DNA of 64,000 nt from Vreelandella lutescens (GTDB lineage Bacteria > Pseudomonadota > Gammaproteobacteria > Pseudomonadales > Halomonadaceae): assembly GCF_014640815.1 (NCBI RefSeq), contig NZ_BMHM01000009.1, positions 1 through 64,000 of the forward strand, read 5' to 3'. Position 1 is the first letter of the stretch, and each line of letters starts with the position of its first letter. This document shows positions 8,502 through 17,146 of the stretch, in pieces. The notes under the pieces are model-generated. The model ran no database searches, was not told where the DNA came from, and saw only the letters and a list, made by a program, of their open reading frames with translations. A program made the translations under genes and the position numbers.

Positions 8502-9848
8502 ATGCAACGTCGTTACTCGTTTGGAAATGACATTATCCAATACCGTAAAAGAGGGCAGTCATTAGTTGCCATGCTAATGATGTTGCTGATAGTTGGGCTC
8601 GGTGTGGGCGGAGTGCTTTCACCCTGGGACTACAATGTATTGCCAGCAGTGCCTATGATGGAACTGATGGTGCTGCTTCTATCGGTACTGGTGTTTCCGC
8701 CTAAAAGCCGGTTGTCGTGGTTATTTATGCTGCTGGCGGGTGCTTATCTGGGCGTGACATTTATGATTGCTGTTATTATGAATGACGCTCATATACTTGA
8801 CTATGTTCAAGCCTATAAAGCGTTTTTCTATGTTGCGCTGTTATGCTCATTTGTTGGCGAAACGCTGTTTAAGAAAGAGCAGGTTGCTAAATTCTTCTAT
8901 GTGTTATTGCTGCTTTTCCTCGCTAAGTACTCTTATTCGCGTCTACTTGGATTAGACTCATGGGTCAGTCAAAGGCCGGGGATTTTTACAGAAAATAATT
9001 TTGAATTAGTGTTTTTAATCTTACTGCTGTATCTCGTGCTTCCTGTCATTCGGTGGCGCTTCTTGTCGTTTTCAGCCGTCATGCTAATTATTCTTCTCTC
9101 TGGCTCACGCAGTGCATTTCTGTGCTTTGCAGTCGTTTACTTCTTTAGTGTTTTCCGGCTGGGAAAAGGGTTTATAAAGCAGTGGCTGCTGCTCTTTCCC
9201 CTTTTGCTAGTGCTTGCATATGGCATTGTTTCCGACCGTATGGATATTTCCCTCGGTGGGGGCAGTGGTCCGGCGGTACAAGCGCCTAGCATGCCAGCAT
9301 TGGAGGAGGGGCGAGGCTCCGCTACGACGCCAGAAACAGGAGAAGTTGTAGAGCAAGAACCTTTAACGTTCCGCTCATTCCTAGAGCGTGGAGCCTCTAT
9401 CGATAGGGTGCGTTTCTTGCTTTACTTTTTGAATGAGACAGAAGATTGGCAGTGGTGGAATGTCATGCTTGGCACCCAGCCACTGACTCCGCTGTCGGTG
9501 CAAACCTGTGACGACCTTTCCTATTGGAGCGACCTGCATAGCTTTTCAGGTGATGGGAGCTGCTATTCCGTCATTCTGCACTCCTACATCATTCGCGTCT
9601 TATATGACCATGGTGTTGCAGGGCTTCTGTTTCTCGTTGTGTTTACCGTTTATGCGCTCAGAAAGAGCGGATATAGCTGGGCAGACACACTCTGTGTTCT
9701 AGGGGTATTGCTGGCGTCTTCTCTCTCTGTATCAGCCTTTAACAGCGTTTTTGCCGTGCTCTCAATGATCTTCTTCCTCTCTCATGAGCGAGGGCCAAGT
9801 AGCGCCGCCCTCCGAGAGGAGAGAGAGCGTACAGTGCAGCACGCGTGA
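8502..9848 (+). CDS. Wzy-like O-antigen/exopolysaccharide polymerase
   Basis: A 448-residue multi-pass membrane protein. The LSGSRSAF segment resembles the conserved region of the Wzy/WaaL superfamily, followed by a large periplasmic loop (about residues 245-365) rich in Pro, Gly and Glu. The context between flippase, transferases and initiator supports polymerase over ligase; a second superfamily member at 12419 looks more like the ligase. The start follows AAGGAA. Confidence 0.75.
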   Translation: MQRRYSFGNDIIQYRKRGQSLVAMLMMLLIVGLGVGGVLSPWDYNVLPAVPMMELMVLLLSVLVFPPKSRLSWLFMLLAGAYLGVTFMIAVIMNDAHILDYVQAYKAFFYVALLCSFVGETLFKKEQVAKFFYVLLLLFLAKYSYSRLLGLDSWVSQRPGIFTENNFELVFLILLLYLVLPVIRWRFLSFSAVMLIILLSGSRSAFLCFAVVYFFSVFRLGKGFIKQWLLLFPLLLVLAYGIVSDRMDISLGGGSGPAVQAPSMPALEEGRGSATTPETGEVVEQEPLTFRSFLERGASIDRVRFLLYFLNETEDWQWWNVMLGTQPLTPLSVQTCDDLSYWSDLHSFSGDGSCYSVILHSYIIRVLYDHGVAGLLFLVVFTVYALRKSGYSWADTLCVLGVLLASSLSVSAFNSVFAVLSMIFFLSHERGPSSAALREERERTVQHA

Positions 9849-9892
9849 AGTGCCAGTGCCGCCATATAACTAGATAGTAAAGAGACCTAGCG

Positions 9893-11302
9893 ATGCCATC
9901 ACACAGTAAATTAAAGGGCGTTCAGAAAAGAGGCGTCATTTTTTCAGAGCGCTATCCGCCAAAAATTATTTTTCCTGCGCTCGATATTCTTATCGTTATT
10001 TTTTCAGGGTTGCTCGCCTACCTGATCCGTTTTGACACGGTGCACCTGCACGAGCGCTATGTACTAGCGCTGGTATGCATGGCGCTCCTAGTGGTGGTGG
10101 CTAACAGTTCGACGGGTAGTTACAGGCGCTGGCGTATTTCTTCCACGTTTAGCATCCTTTCTAAGCTCATGCTTGTGTGGGTGGTGATCGGTATCATTGT
10201 CACTTCTATTATTTACTTTGCGCACGCCTCTGATCGCTACTCCCGGTTATGGGTGGGGCTAACGTTATTATTCTCATTTTTACTGGCTTCCAGTGCACGA
10301 GCGCTAGTGCAGTATGGGCTACGGCGTATACGTATCAGAGGCGGCGCACGGCGGCCCGTTTTTCTGGTTGGCCCTTCCGGAAATGTACTTCATGTAGCCC
10401 GGGGAATGCGCTCTGCCTCTTGGGAAGGGCACTCAATAGCGGGGGTTGAACGTTTAAATGGCACGCCATCCCAAGAGCAGCTGGAACGCATTGCTCAGCG
10501 CATTAGTAGCTCAGGAGCCGCAGAGGTATGGATTTGCGTTCCACTCGAAATGGGGGAAACCGTACACAGCCTCTTTTACACACTGCGTAACCATACCGAA
10601 GAGATACGCCTGATTCCTGATTTCAAGGACATGCGGCTGCTCAATCACCGCACGAGCGAAGTCGCGGGGCATCTTGCGATTGACCTCAGTGTGACCCCGA
10701 TTAACGGCATGTCGCGGCTGGTCAAGCGGGCTGAAGATATAGTGCTTGGCAGCATCATTTCATTGATGATTTTACCCGTGTGCTTTGCCATCGCAGTGGT
10801 CATTAAAGTAACGTCTCCCGGTCCTGTATTGTTCAAGCAGTATCGGGCAGGGTCGAATGGGAAAGTGTTTAAAGTTTATAAATTTCGCTCAATGAAAGTG
10901 CATCAAGAAAAAAGTGGAACCGTAACGCAGGCCACCAAAAACGATAATCGCCTAACCCCCGTTGGTGCTTTTTTGCGGCGCACCTCTCTGGATGAATTGC
11001 CGCAATTCTTTAATGTGCTGCAAGGGCGAATGTCCATCGTGGGGCCGCGCCCGCACGCGTTGGCGCATAACGAATACTACAAAGAGCTGGTGGAGTCCTA
11101 TATGCGTAGGCACAAAGTGAAGCCTGGCATCACCGGTTGGGCACAGGTAAATGGCCTACGGGGCGAAACTGAAGCGCTCGAAAAAATGCAGCGAAGAGTC
11201 GAATACGATCTTTGGTACATTGATAACTGGTCCGTGTGGCTGGATTTAAAGATCATTTTCATGACTGTGTTCAAAGGCTTTAAAAATGCTAATGCCTACT
11301 AG
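9893..11302 (+). CDS. Undecaprenyl-phosphate sugar phosphotransferase (WcaJ-like)
   Basis: Initiates a lipid-linked repeat unit by moving sugar-1-phosphate from a UDP-sugar to undecaprenyl phosphate. The 469-residue protein has the PHPT architecture: four N-terminal membrane segments (about 20-135), a cytoplasmic Rossmann-like domain, a membrane re-entrant helix near 283-305 and the C-terminal catalytic domain with KFRSM, LDELPQFFNVLQG, MSIVGPRPH, KPGITGWAQVNG and YDLWYIDNWS. The motif pattern is WcaJ-like, suggesting glucose-1-P, but specificity is inferred. The galE-like gene follows after 12 bases. Confidence 0.92.
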   Translation: MPSHSKLKGVQKRGVIFSERYPPKIIFPALDILIVIFSGLLAYLIRFDTVHLHERYVLALVCMALLVVVANSSTGSYRRWRISSTFSILSKLMLVWVVIGIIVTSIIYFAHASDRYSRLWVGLTLLFSFLLASSARALVQYGLRRIRIRGGARRPVFLVGPSGNVLHVARGMRSASWEGHSIAGVERLNGTPSQEQLERIAQRISSSGAAEVWICVPLEMGETVHSLFYTLRNHTEEIRLIPDFKDMRLLNHRTSEVAGHLAIDLSVTPINGMSRLVKRAEDIVLGSIISLMILPVCFAIAVVIKVTSPGPVLFKQYRAGSNGKVFKVYKFRSMKVHQEKSGTVTQATKNDNRLTPVGAFLRRTSLDELPQFFNVLQGRMSIVGPRPHALAHNEYYKELVESYMRRHKVKPGITGWAQVNGLRGETEALEKMQRRVEYDLWYIDNWSVWLDLKIIFMTVFKGFKNANAY

Positions 11303-11314
11303 CAGGAGTGCATC

Positions 11315-12316
11315 ATGATCTTAGTGACAGGCGGAACGGGTTATATTGGCTCTCACGTGGTGGTTGAACTGCTTCAAGCAGGTCACCGCGTGGCTATCTT
11401 AGACGACTTATCGAATAGCGAAGTGTCAGTCGTTGAGCGAATTGAGCAAATTACACACCAGCGGGTAGCGTTTTATCATGGCGATGTGCGTGACGTAGAG
11501 CTACTGGCGACCATTTTTCAAACCCACGCAATAGAAGCGGTGATTCACTGTGCAGGCCTTAAAGCGGTTGGTGAGAGCGTGGTTAACCCACTCGCCTACT
11601 ATGATGCCAATGTATACGGTGCCATAGCCCTTTGCCGCGCCATGGCCAGCGCTAATGTTAAACGGCTCATTTTTAGCTCCTCTGCAACGGTATATGGCGT
11701 AGAGGCAACCCCGCCGTACTGCGAAACCATGGGGCGAGGCAGCTGCACCAGCCCTTATGGTTCGTCCAAAGCAATGGTTGAGAAACTGCTCGAAGATTTA
11801 GGCAGTAGTGACCCTGAATGGTCGGTCACTATTCTGCGCTATTTCAATCCTATTGGTGCTCACCCTAGCGGTATGATTGGCGAGTCTCCCCAGGGAATAC
11901 CCAACAACTTGATGCCTTATATCAGTCAGGTAGCGGCAGGTGTGTTACCTGAATTACTCGTTTATGGCAGCGACTACCCCACGCCTGATGGCACCTGCGT
12001 TCGTGATTACCTGCATGTGGTGGATCTCGCCAAAGGCCACCAAATGGCACTTAAATCGCTGCTGCAACCAGGCATAAAACACTACAATTTAGGCACAGGG
12101 CAGGGCGTTTCCGTCAAGCAAATGATAGAAGCCTTTACCCAAGCGACCCAAGTGCCGGTGCCGTACCGTTTTGCACCGCGCAGAAGCGGTGATATTGCGG
12201 CCTTTTGGGCCAGCGCGGAAAAGGCTCGGCGTGAACTCGGCTGGCAAGCCAATAAACACCTGCATGAAATGATGGTAGATACCTGGCGGTGGCAGCAATA
12301 CATCGCCCAACGTTAG
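11315..12316 (+). CDS. galE: UDP-glucose/UDP-N-acetylglucosamine 4-epimerase (first copy)
   Basis: An extended short-chain dehydrogenase of 333 residues that interconverts UDP-Glc and UDP-Gal, and in some members the N-acetyl sugars. The NAD motif GGTGYIGSH is at 6-14, the FSSSATVYG strand carries the catalytic Ser/Thr, and the YxxxK pair is in SPYGSSK. RBS AGGAG. It follows the WcaJ-like gene closely and probably supplies the O-antigen-type block. A second, AT-rich galE lies at 31636. Confidence 0.93.
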   Translation: MILVTGGTGYIGSHVVVELLQAGHRVAILDDLSNSEVSVVERIEQITHQRVAFYHGDVRDVELLATIFQTHAIEAVIHCAGLKAVGESVVNPLAYYDANVYGAIALCRAMASANVKRLIFSSSATVYGVEATPPYCETMGRGSCTSPYGSSKAMVEKLLEDLGSSDPEWSVTILRYFNPIGAHPSGMIGESPQGIPNNLMPYISQVAAGVLPELLVYGSDYPTPDGTCVRDYLHVVDLAKGHQMALKSLLQPGIKHYNLGTGQGVSVKQMIEAFTQATQVPVPYRFAPRRSGDIAAFWASAEKARRELGWQANKHLHEMMVDTWRWQQYIAQR

Positions 12317-12336
12317 GCTGCCCGCGCTGCGAACTC

Positions 12337-12368
12337 TTGCTAAGCCAGCTTGCCGCTTGTGCTAGTAT
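12337..12368 (+). promoter_or_regulatory. Possible extended -10 promoter before the ligase gene
   Basis: TGCTAGTAT contains an extended -10 (TG-n-TAGTAT, hexamer at 12363-12368). The only -35-like hexamer, TTGCTA at 12337, is 20 bases away, so the call rests on the -10. The 102-base gap after galE is large compared with the other gaps in this block. Confidence 0.3.
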
Positions 12369-12418
12369 CGCCTTCCTAAATGAATTGCCCGCAGGGCCAT
12401 GAAAGGAAGTCTGTTGAG

Positions 12419-13675
12419 ATGCTGGCTACAACCCCCTCTCCTCCTCATACACACAACAGTGCTCCTCAGCTATTTACAGGAGCCTCTGTTTTTCTGTTAG
12501 CGGCGATTGCGCTGGTGGTACCCAGTGGTTACTCACTGGGTGCTGTTCTGCTGCTGCTAGCCGGGCTTGGGCTTATCGCCACTAGGCGCGTACCCGTCAT
12601 CACCAAGCAGGATGGTGCGATTATTGCTGTGCTGCTCGCTTATGCGGCCATTACCATGTTCGAGGCATGGTGGGATGGGCAAGGCAGTAAGGGGTTTGAT
12701 AAGCCAAGCCGCTTTATCCTGGCCATTCCGGCACTCTTCTGGATGCTGCGCTACCCTCCAAAACCTGCGTTTTTATGGAGCGGAGCGGCAACGGGGGCGC
12801 TGTTAGCGTGCGGCTGGGCGGGTTGGCAAAAGCTAGTAGAAGGCGTAGACCGCGCACAAGGCCACACCCATGTTATTCAGTTTGGCAACCTGAGCATGCT
12901 ATTGGGCGTGTTGTGCATGGCGGGGCTCGGTTGGGCGGTGGTTCAACGCCAGCGCGGCTTATGGATAGCATTGTTACTGGCAGGTGCCGTGGGTGGCGTG
13001 CTGGGGTCACTGTTTTCAGGTAGTCGTGGTGGTTGGGTAGGATTCCCGATCGTACTGTTAGTGCTTTATCGCGCCTACGGTACCCAGCTTTCCGCCAAGC
13101 TTAAAATAGCCGTATTAGCCACCGTATTGGTGGGTGGGGCAACGGTGTATGCCGTTCCGCAGATAGGTGTGCAGGATAGGGTTCACCAAGCGTTTAGCGA
13201 TATCGCGCTCTACGTATCAGGTGAAAACCGTTCGACCTCGATTGGATCGCGTTTCGAGATGTGGCGAGGAGCGGCGCTGCTCATCCAAGAAAAGCCACTG
13301 ACAGGCTGGGGCAGCAATGGTTACGCAGAGGCCATGGCAGAGTTTGGTGCAGCAGGCGTGATAAGTGCAGAGGCTGCGCAATACGGTCATGCGCATAATG
13401 AGTTTATTGATGCGTTCGCAAAACGTGGCCTGCTAGGTCTGATAGTTCTGCTAGCACTATACTTAGTCCCGATGCGTCTGTTTGCGAGGCAACTACAAGC
13501 TGATCACCTACCCACAAGAGCCGTGGCGACGGCGGGCGTGTTGCTGCCAGTCACTTTTTTGGATTTTGGATTGTCGCAAGTATTTCTGGAACACAATAGC
13601 GGCGTCATGATGTATGCCTTCCTGCTTGTCGTGTTATGGGGTATTTACGTAAACGAACAGCAGATGAAAAGTTAG
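12419..13675 (+). CDS. O-antigen ligase family protein (WaaL-like)
   Basis: A multi-pass membrane protein of 418 residues from the ATG at 12419, which has AAGGAAG at 12403-12409; the longer in-frame start at 12380 lacks a ribosome-binding site. The superfamily signatures are FSGSRGGWVGF, GWGSNGYAEAM and the periplasmic HAHNEFIDAFAKRGLLGL segment, whose His is the expected catalytic residue. WaaL transfers polymer from undecaprenyl diphosphate to lipid A-core; some relatives are polymerases or protein ligases. Last gene before a terminator, so it closes the Wzy-type block. Confidence 0.82.
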   Translation: MLATTPSPPHTHNSAPQLFTGASVFLLAAIALVVPSGYSLGAVLLLLAGLGLIATRRVPVITKQDGAIIAVLLAYAAITMFEAWWDGQGSKGFDKPSRFILAIPALFWMLRYPPKPAFLWSGAATGALLACGWAGWQKLVEGVDRAQGHTHVIQFGNLSMLLGVLCMAGLGWAVVQRQRGLWIALLLAGAVGGVLGSLFSGSRGGWVGFPIVLLVLYRAYGTQLSAKLKIAVLATVLVGGATVYAVPQIGVQDRVHQAFSDIALYVSGENRSTSIGSRFEMWRGAALLIQEKPLTGWGSNGYAEAMAEFGAAGVISAEAAQYGHAHNEFIDAFAKRGLLGLIVLLALYLVPMRLFARQLQADHLPTRAVATAGVLLPVTFLDFGLSQVFLEHNSGVMMYAFLLVVLWGIYVNEQQMKS

Positions 13676-13724
13676 AAAAGCCCGTTTGTTGAAAGTATAA
13701 GCTCATGTTTTTGTAAGATTATTT

Positions 13725-13749
13725 TGCCGGCCATTGAGGCCGGCATTTT
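13725..13749 (+). terminator. Intrinsic terminator closing the Wzy-type block
   Basis: Perfect 8-bp stem TGCCGGCC (13725-13732) and GGCCGGCA (13738-13745) with a 5-base loop, followed by TTTTA. It separates the ligase gene from the ops-led capsule block. Confidence 0.88.
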
Positions 13750-13923
13750 AATATCACAACAATGGGTTCTTGGCTAAATAGAATTAATCAGTTGTACAAG
13801 GTTTGTTAACGTAGAGCCTTGCCGGTTAATCCCTTACAATGTTGCGTGCTTTTTAATAGCATAGGTTAATTAAATTTCATCCGCACAGCGTAGGGCAAGG
13901 GAATGCGTCCGTTACAATCCCTG

Positions 13924-13935
13924 GGCGGTAGCGTG
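13924..13935 (+). promoter_or_regulatory. ops element (RfaH recruitment site)
   Basis: GGCGGTAGCGTG matches the enterobacterial ops element 12 of 12 and continues with CC. In E. coli the ops DNA pauses RNA polymerase and recruits RfaH, which suppresses termination across long LPS and capsule operons. Here it lies 20 bases before the start of the lipoprotein gene that opens the KpsMTED-like block, which is where an ops would act. The preceding bases (CCCTG) also resemble the JUMPstart context. RfaH itself is not in the window. Confidence 0.85.
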
Positions 13936-13955
13936 CCTTTTTATTGGAAATCACC

Positions 13956-14414
13956 ATGTCAAACTCCCCACTTTTCATAGCGCGGCCAGCTCGCATGCTG
14001 CTGGCAGCGTTAAGCGTTGCCGTGGTTAGCGGCTGCGCCACGTACCCCAGCGGCAACCAGCAGCAGGTGCAGTACGTGCTTGGCAACGACTCCGCCAAGC
14101 CGCTGCAAGACGAAAACCTGAACGGCTTTCTCGCCCAAGCGCCTGCCGGAGCCGTGCTTAACCTCGTGCAAAGCCCTTGGGGCGATAACGTCGAGGTCAT
14201 CGCCGAGGCCCCCTATCTGGCGGCCAGCGGCAGAGAGTGCCGCAAACTGCGCGTAGTAGAGCAGGGCAGCGGCGCGGCTCGCACGGCGCTTACCTGTGCG
14301 ACGCCTAACGGGTGGGTAAACCAGCGCATGCTGCTGCCAGAAAGCCAGCAAGGGGCGATGTCGTTGACAGCGCCATCCTCTATGTCTCAAGGGACCTCTC
14401 AAGGGCGCTATTAA
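13956..14414 (+). CDS. Small lipoprotein, first gene of the capsule operon
   Basis: A 152-residue protein with an N-terminal hydrophobic stretch and the lipobox VVSGC (Cys near residue 27), so it is a predicted lipoprotein. The mature part carries two Cys in RECRKL and ALTC and ends in a Ser/Gln/Gly-rich tail. I do not recognise a defined family. The ATG at 13956 is chosen over an in-frame TTG at 13944 because it puts a normal signal peptide at the start. Its stop overlaps the next gene (TAATG). Position behind ops and before the OPX gene suggests a role in capsule assembly or export at the outer membrane. Confidence 0.8.
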   Translation: MSNSPLFIARPARMLLAALSVAVVSGCATYPSGNQQQVQYVLGNDSAKPLQDENLNGFLAQAPAGAVLNLVQSPWGDNVEVIAEAPYLAASGRECRKLRVVEQGSGAARTALTCATPNGWVNQRMLLPESQQGAMSLTAPSSMSQGTSQGRY

Positions 14415-16144
14415 TGAGTTTACAACGCGTAATGAAACGGCTTTCTCTCACGCGCCCGGTAGCGGTGCTATCTCTGGCCTTGCTGGGCACCGCCGCCAGC
14501 AGCGCAAGCTGGGCACAAAGCATTAGCCTGCCCAATACTATCCTGCCGGAAGATCAAGCTAGCCAGCAGCCCGTCGAGCAGGTCAACGACAACCCCCGCG
14601 CCGACTGGCGTAGCGGCACCTATGGCCCGGTAGCGAACCAGCCGCAATTGAACCCCGACGCGCTGCCACCCTTTGGTGCCAACCTGTTTACCGGCGGCTT
14701 TCGGGGTGCCATGGGGGATGGGCTAAACGCCGATTACCAAGTAAAACCTGGCGACCAAATTACCGTGCGTGCCTGGGGCGCGTTTGAGTTTGACCGCGTG
14801 CTACCGGTCGATGCCCAAGGCAACATCTTTATCCCCGGTTCTGGCCCGCTCAATGTAGAAGGCCAGAACAGCCAGCAGGTCGATAGCCGCGTGCGTGGTG
14901 CTATTACCTCGGTGTACCCTGAAAACGTACAGGTATACACCAACGTACAGGGCGTGCAGCCCGTGGCGGTGTTTGTCACCGGTTACGTGCAAAACCCTGG
15001 CCGCTTTGCAGGCACACCCAACGACTCGGTACTTTACTTCCTAGACCAAGCGGGCGGTATCGACCAAGACCTAGGCAGCTATCGCCAAATCCGCGTGATA
15101 CGTAACGACCAAACCGTGGCCACAGTAGATCTCTACGACTTCCTGATCAACGGCAGTATTGCGCGCCCGCAGTTTCAGGATGGTGACACCATTGTGGTGG
15201 AAGAGCGCGGCCCGGCCATTGCCGTAGTGGGTGATGTTCACCGTGAGCACCGCTACGAGCTGATTGGCAACCAGCTAAGCGGTGCGGAACTGGTAGAGCT
15301 TGCACGCCTCAGAAGCGGCGTATCGCATGTGCTGCTACGCGGCGACCGTTCCGACGGCCCCATGGCGCAATACTTCCCGATTAACGAGTTCTACACCCAA
15401 ACCATTCGCAGCGGTGATGAAGTGGCGTTTAGCGCCGACCAGCGCAGCGAAACCATCGTGGTACAAGTAGAAGGCAGCTACTACGGCCCTTCACGCTTTG
15501 CGCTACCCCGCGATGCACGCCTGAGTGAACTGCTGGATGCCATTCCCGTGCCGGAAAACATGACCGCCGTGGAAAGCATTTCACTACAGCGTGAAAGCGT
15601 GAAACAGCAGCAACAACAGTCCATGGAAGATAGCCTGCGCCGCCTGGAAACCACCTACCTAAGCGCAGAATCAAGCACCAATGAAGAAGCGCAGATTCGT
15701 GCCCAAGAAGCGGAGCTGATCCAAAACTTCGTGCAACGCGCCCGCGAGCTAGAGCCCAGCGGCCGCTTGGTCGTCGCCTACAACGACCGTATTTCAGATA
15801 TCCGCCTGCAAGATGGCGATGTGATCACCATTCCTGAAATCAGCGACTCCATCCTCATCAGCGGTGAAGTGCTGGTACCCCAAGCAGCGGTGTATCGCCC
15901 CGGCATGAGCGTGATCGATTATATTGAGAGCGCAGGCGGGTTTACCCAGCGGGCCGACGACGATCACATCCTGCTGGTTCGCCAAAACGGCGCAGTGGAA
16001 AACGCCCGCAATACCCCACTACGCGCGGGTGATGAAATTCTCGTGATGCCAGAAGCGCCCACCCACAACCTGCAGCTAGCCGCCACGCTCACGCAAATCC
16101 TCTACCAAGTCGCCGTCGCTACTCGTGTTGCGGTGGATTTGTGA
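14414..16144 (+). CDS. kpsD: Outer-membrane polysaccharide export protein (OPX, KpsD/Wza-like)
   Basis: A 576-residue protein with a signal peptide ending at about 36 (ASSASWAQ). The Poly_export domain starts near YQVKPGDQITVRAWG, followed by SLBB-type domains (VFVTGYVQNPGRF, VVVQVEGSYYGPSRF, ILISGEVLVPQAAVYRPG) and a coiled segment around residues 395-430. OPX proteins form the outer-membrane or periplasmic exit channel for capsule. Length and multiple SLBB domains fit KpsD (about 558 residues) better than Wza (about 380). The start overlaps the lipoprotein stop as TAATG; longer upstream starts would run back through that gene. KpsM- and KpsE-like genes follow. Confidence 0.88.
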   Translation: MSLQRVMKRLSLTRPVAVLSLALLGTAASSASWAQSISLPNTILPEDQASQQPVEQVNDNPRADWRSGTYGPVANQPQLNPDALPPFGANLFTGGFRGAMGDGLNADYQVKPGDQITVRAWGAFEFDRVLPVDAQGNIFIPGSGPLNVEGQNSQQVDSRVRGAITSVYPENVQVYTNVQGVQPVAVFVTGYVQNPGRFAGTPNDSVLYFLDQAGGIDQDLGSYRQIRVIRNDQTVATVDLYDFLINGSIARPQFQDGDTIVVEERGPAIAVVGDVHREHRYELIGNQLSGAELVELARLRSGVSHVLLRGDRSDGPMAQYFPINEFYTQTIRSGDEVAFSADQRSETIVVQVEGSYYGPSRFALPRDARLSELLDAIPVPENMTAVESISLQRESVKQQQQQSMEDSLRRLETTYLSAESSTNEEAQIRAQEAELIQNFVQRARELEPSGRLVVAYNDRISDIRLQDGDVITIPEISDSILISGEVLVPQAAVYRPGMSVIDYIESAGGFTQRADDDHILLVRQNGAVENARNTPLRAGDEILVMPEAPTHNLQLAATLTQILYQVAVATRVAVDL

Positions 16145-16275
16145 TGGGTGGTTGGTAAATAGTGAATGGTGATCGGTGAGTGGTGTAAGCAGTATCTCGT
16201 AGCGCGGCGTAACGACTGAGCGAGAGCAACGAGCGAAAGAGGCACCCGCGAAGGCGGCGCCAGCCGCCCTGATCA
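16145..16275. repeat. Heptamer remnant plus short palindromic repeat unit
   Basis: 16145-16185 is a degenerate run of the GTGAATG-type heptamer (GGTTGGTAAATAGTGAATGGTGATC and similar). 16198-16275 is one half-unit of the palindromic family, from GTAGCGCGGCGTAACG through CACCCGCGAAGG to the hairpin GGCGGC-loop-GCCGCC. The pair separates the OPX gene from the kpsM-like gene. Confidence 0.85.
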
Positions 16276-16333
16276 AGGCAGCCTAATCATCAACAGCTCC
16301 TTCATTTACGTTCTTTTCAAAAGAAACAGCCTC

Positions 16334-17143
16334 ATGAACAACACACCCAGCGCCCCGAAAGGGGCGCGCACCCCCTGGCAAGTCACCCGTAGTGTGTGGT
16401 ACGCCATGTTTGTGCGCGAAGCCCTCTCACGCACCATGGGCGACCGTATGGGCTGGTTCTGGATGGTGTTTGAGCCAGTCGCCTTTGTGGGCATCATGAT
16501 TGGTGTGCGCAGCTTTATCCGTGGCGACCGCTTAGTAGTCAACGCAGAGTTTATTCCCTGGTTAATTGCAGGCTTGCTTGGGTTTGCGTTAGTCCGTGAA
16601 GGGATGATGCGTGGTATGGGGGCAGTGGAAGCCAATAAATCACTGTTTGCCTACCGGCAAGTGCAGCCAGTGGACCCCGTGTTAGTGCGTAATTTTCTAG
16701 AGGGCGCACTGCGTAGCTTCGTATTTCTCATCTTTATCGGCGGCGGCCTGATGCTTGGGCTGGATATGTATCCCGACAATGCCTTACGCGTCTTGGCCGC
16801 ATGGCTTTCGCTATGGAGCCTGGGGTTGGGGCTCGGGTTAGTCACTTCGGTAGCGGCAACGCTCGTGCCAGAAATAGGCAAGGTAGTACGCATGCTCTCA
16901 TTGCCGCTGCTTATCCTATCCGGCGTCATTATGCCCTTAAACAGCCTGCCACACTGGCTACTTGAGTACTTAATGCTGAACCCTATCCCCCATGGGTTAG
17001 AGACATTGCGCCTCGGTTTTTTTGAAAACTACAAAGTGGTTCATGGCACAAGCATGCTCTACTTCTGGCTATTTACTCTCACGCTAATCTCAGTTGGGCT
17101 GGTGATGCACCTGCGCTTTGTTGACCGTTTAAAGGCAAAATAA
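16334..17143 (+). CDS. kpsM: Capsule polysaccharide ABC transporter permease (KpsM-like)
   Basis: A 269-residue ABC-2 type permease with six hydrophobic segments (about 43-61, 73-90, 127-144, 150-175, 186-204, 241-260). The segment before the last helix, NPIPHGLETLR, is the region conserved in KpsM, CtrC and BexB. It would pass lipid-linked capsule polymer across the inner membrane with the KpsT-like ATPase. That ATPase, usually adjacent, is here about 3.6 kb downstream at 20727. The KpsE-like gene starts 3 bases after its stop. Confidence 0.9.
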   Translation: MNNTPSAPKGARTPWQVTRSVWYAMFVREALSRTMGDRMGWFWMVFEPVAFVGIMIGVRSFIRGDRLVVNAEFIPWLIAGLLGFALVREGMMRGMGAVEANKSLFAYRQVQPVDPVLVRNFLEGALRSFVFLIFIGGGLMLGLDMYPDNALRVLAAWLSLWSLGLGLGLVTSVAATLVPEIGKVVRMLSLPLLILSGVIMPLNSLPHWLLEYLMLNPIPHGLETLRLGFFENYKVVHGTSMLYFWLFTLTLISVGLVMHLRFVDRLKAK

Positions 17144-17146
17144 CCC

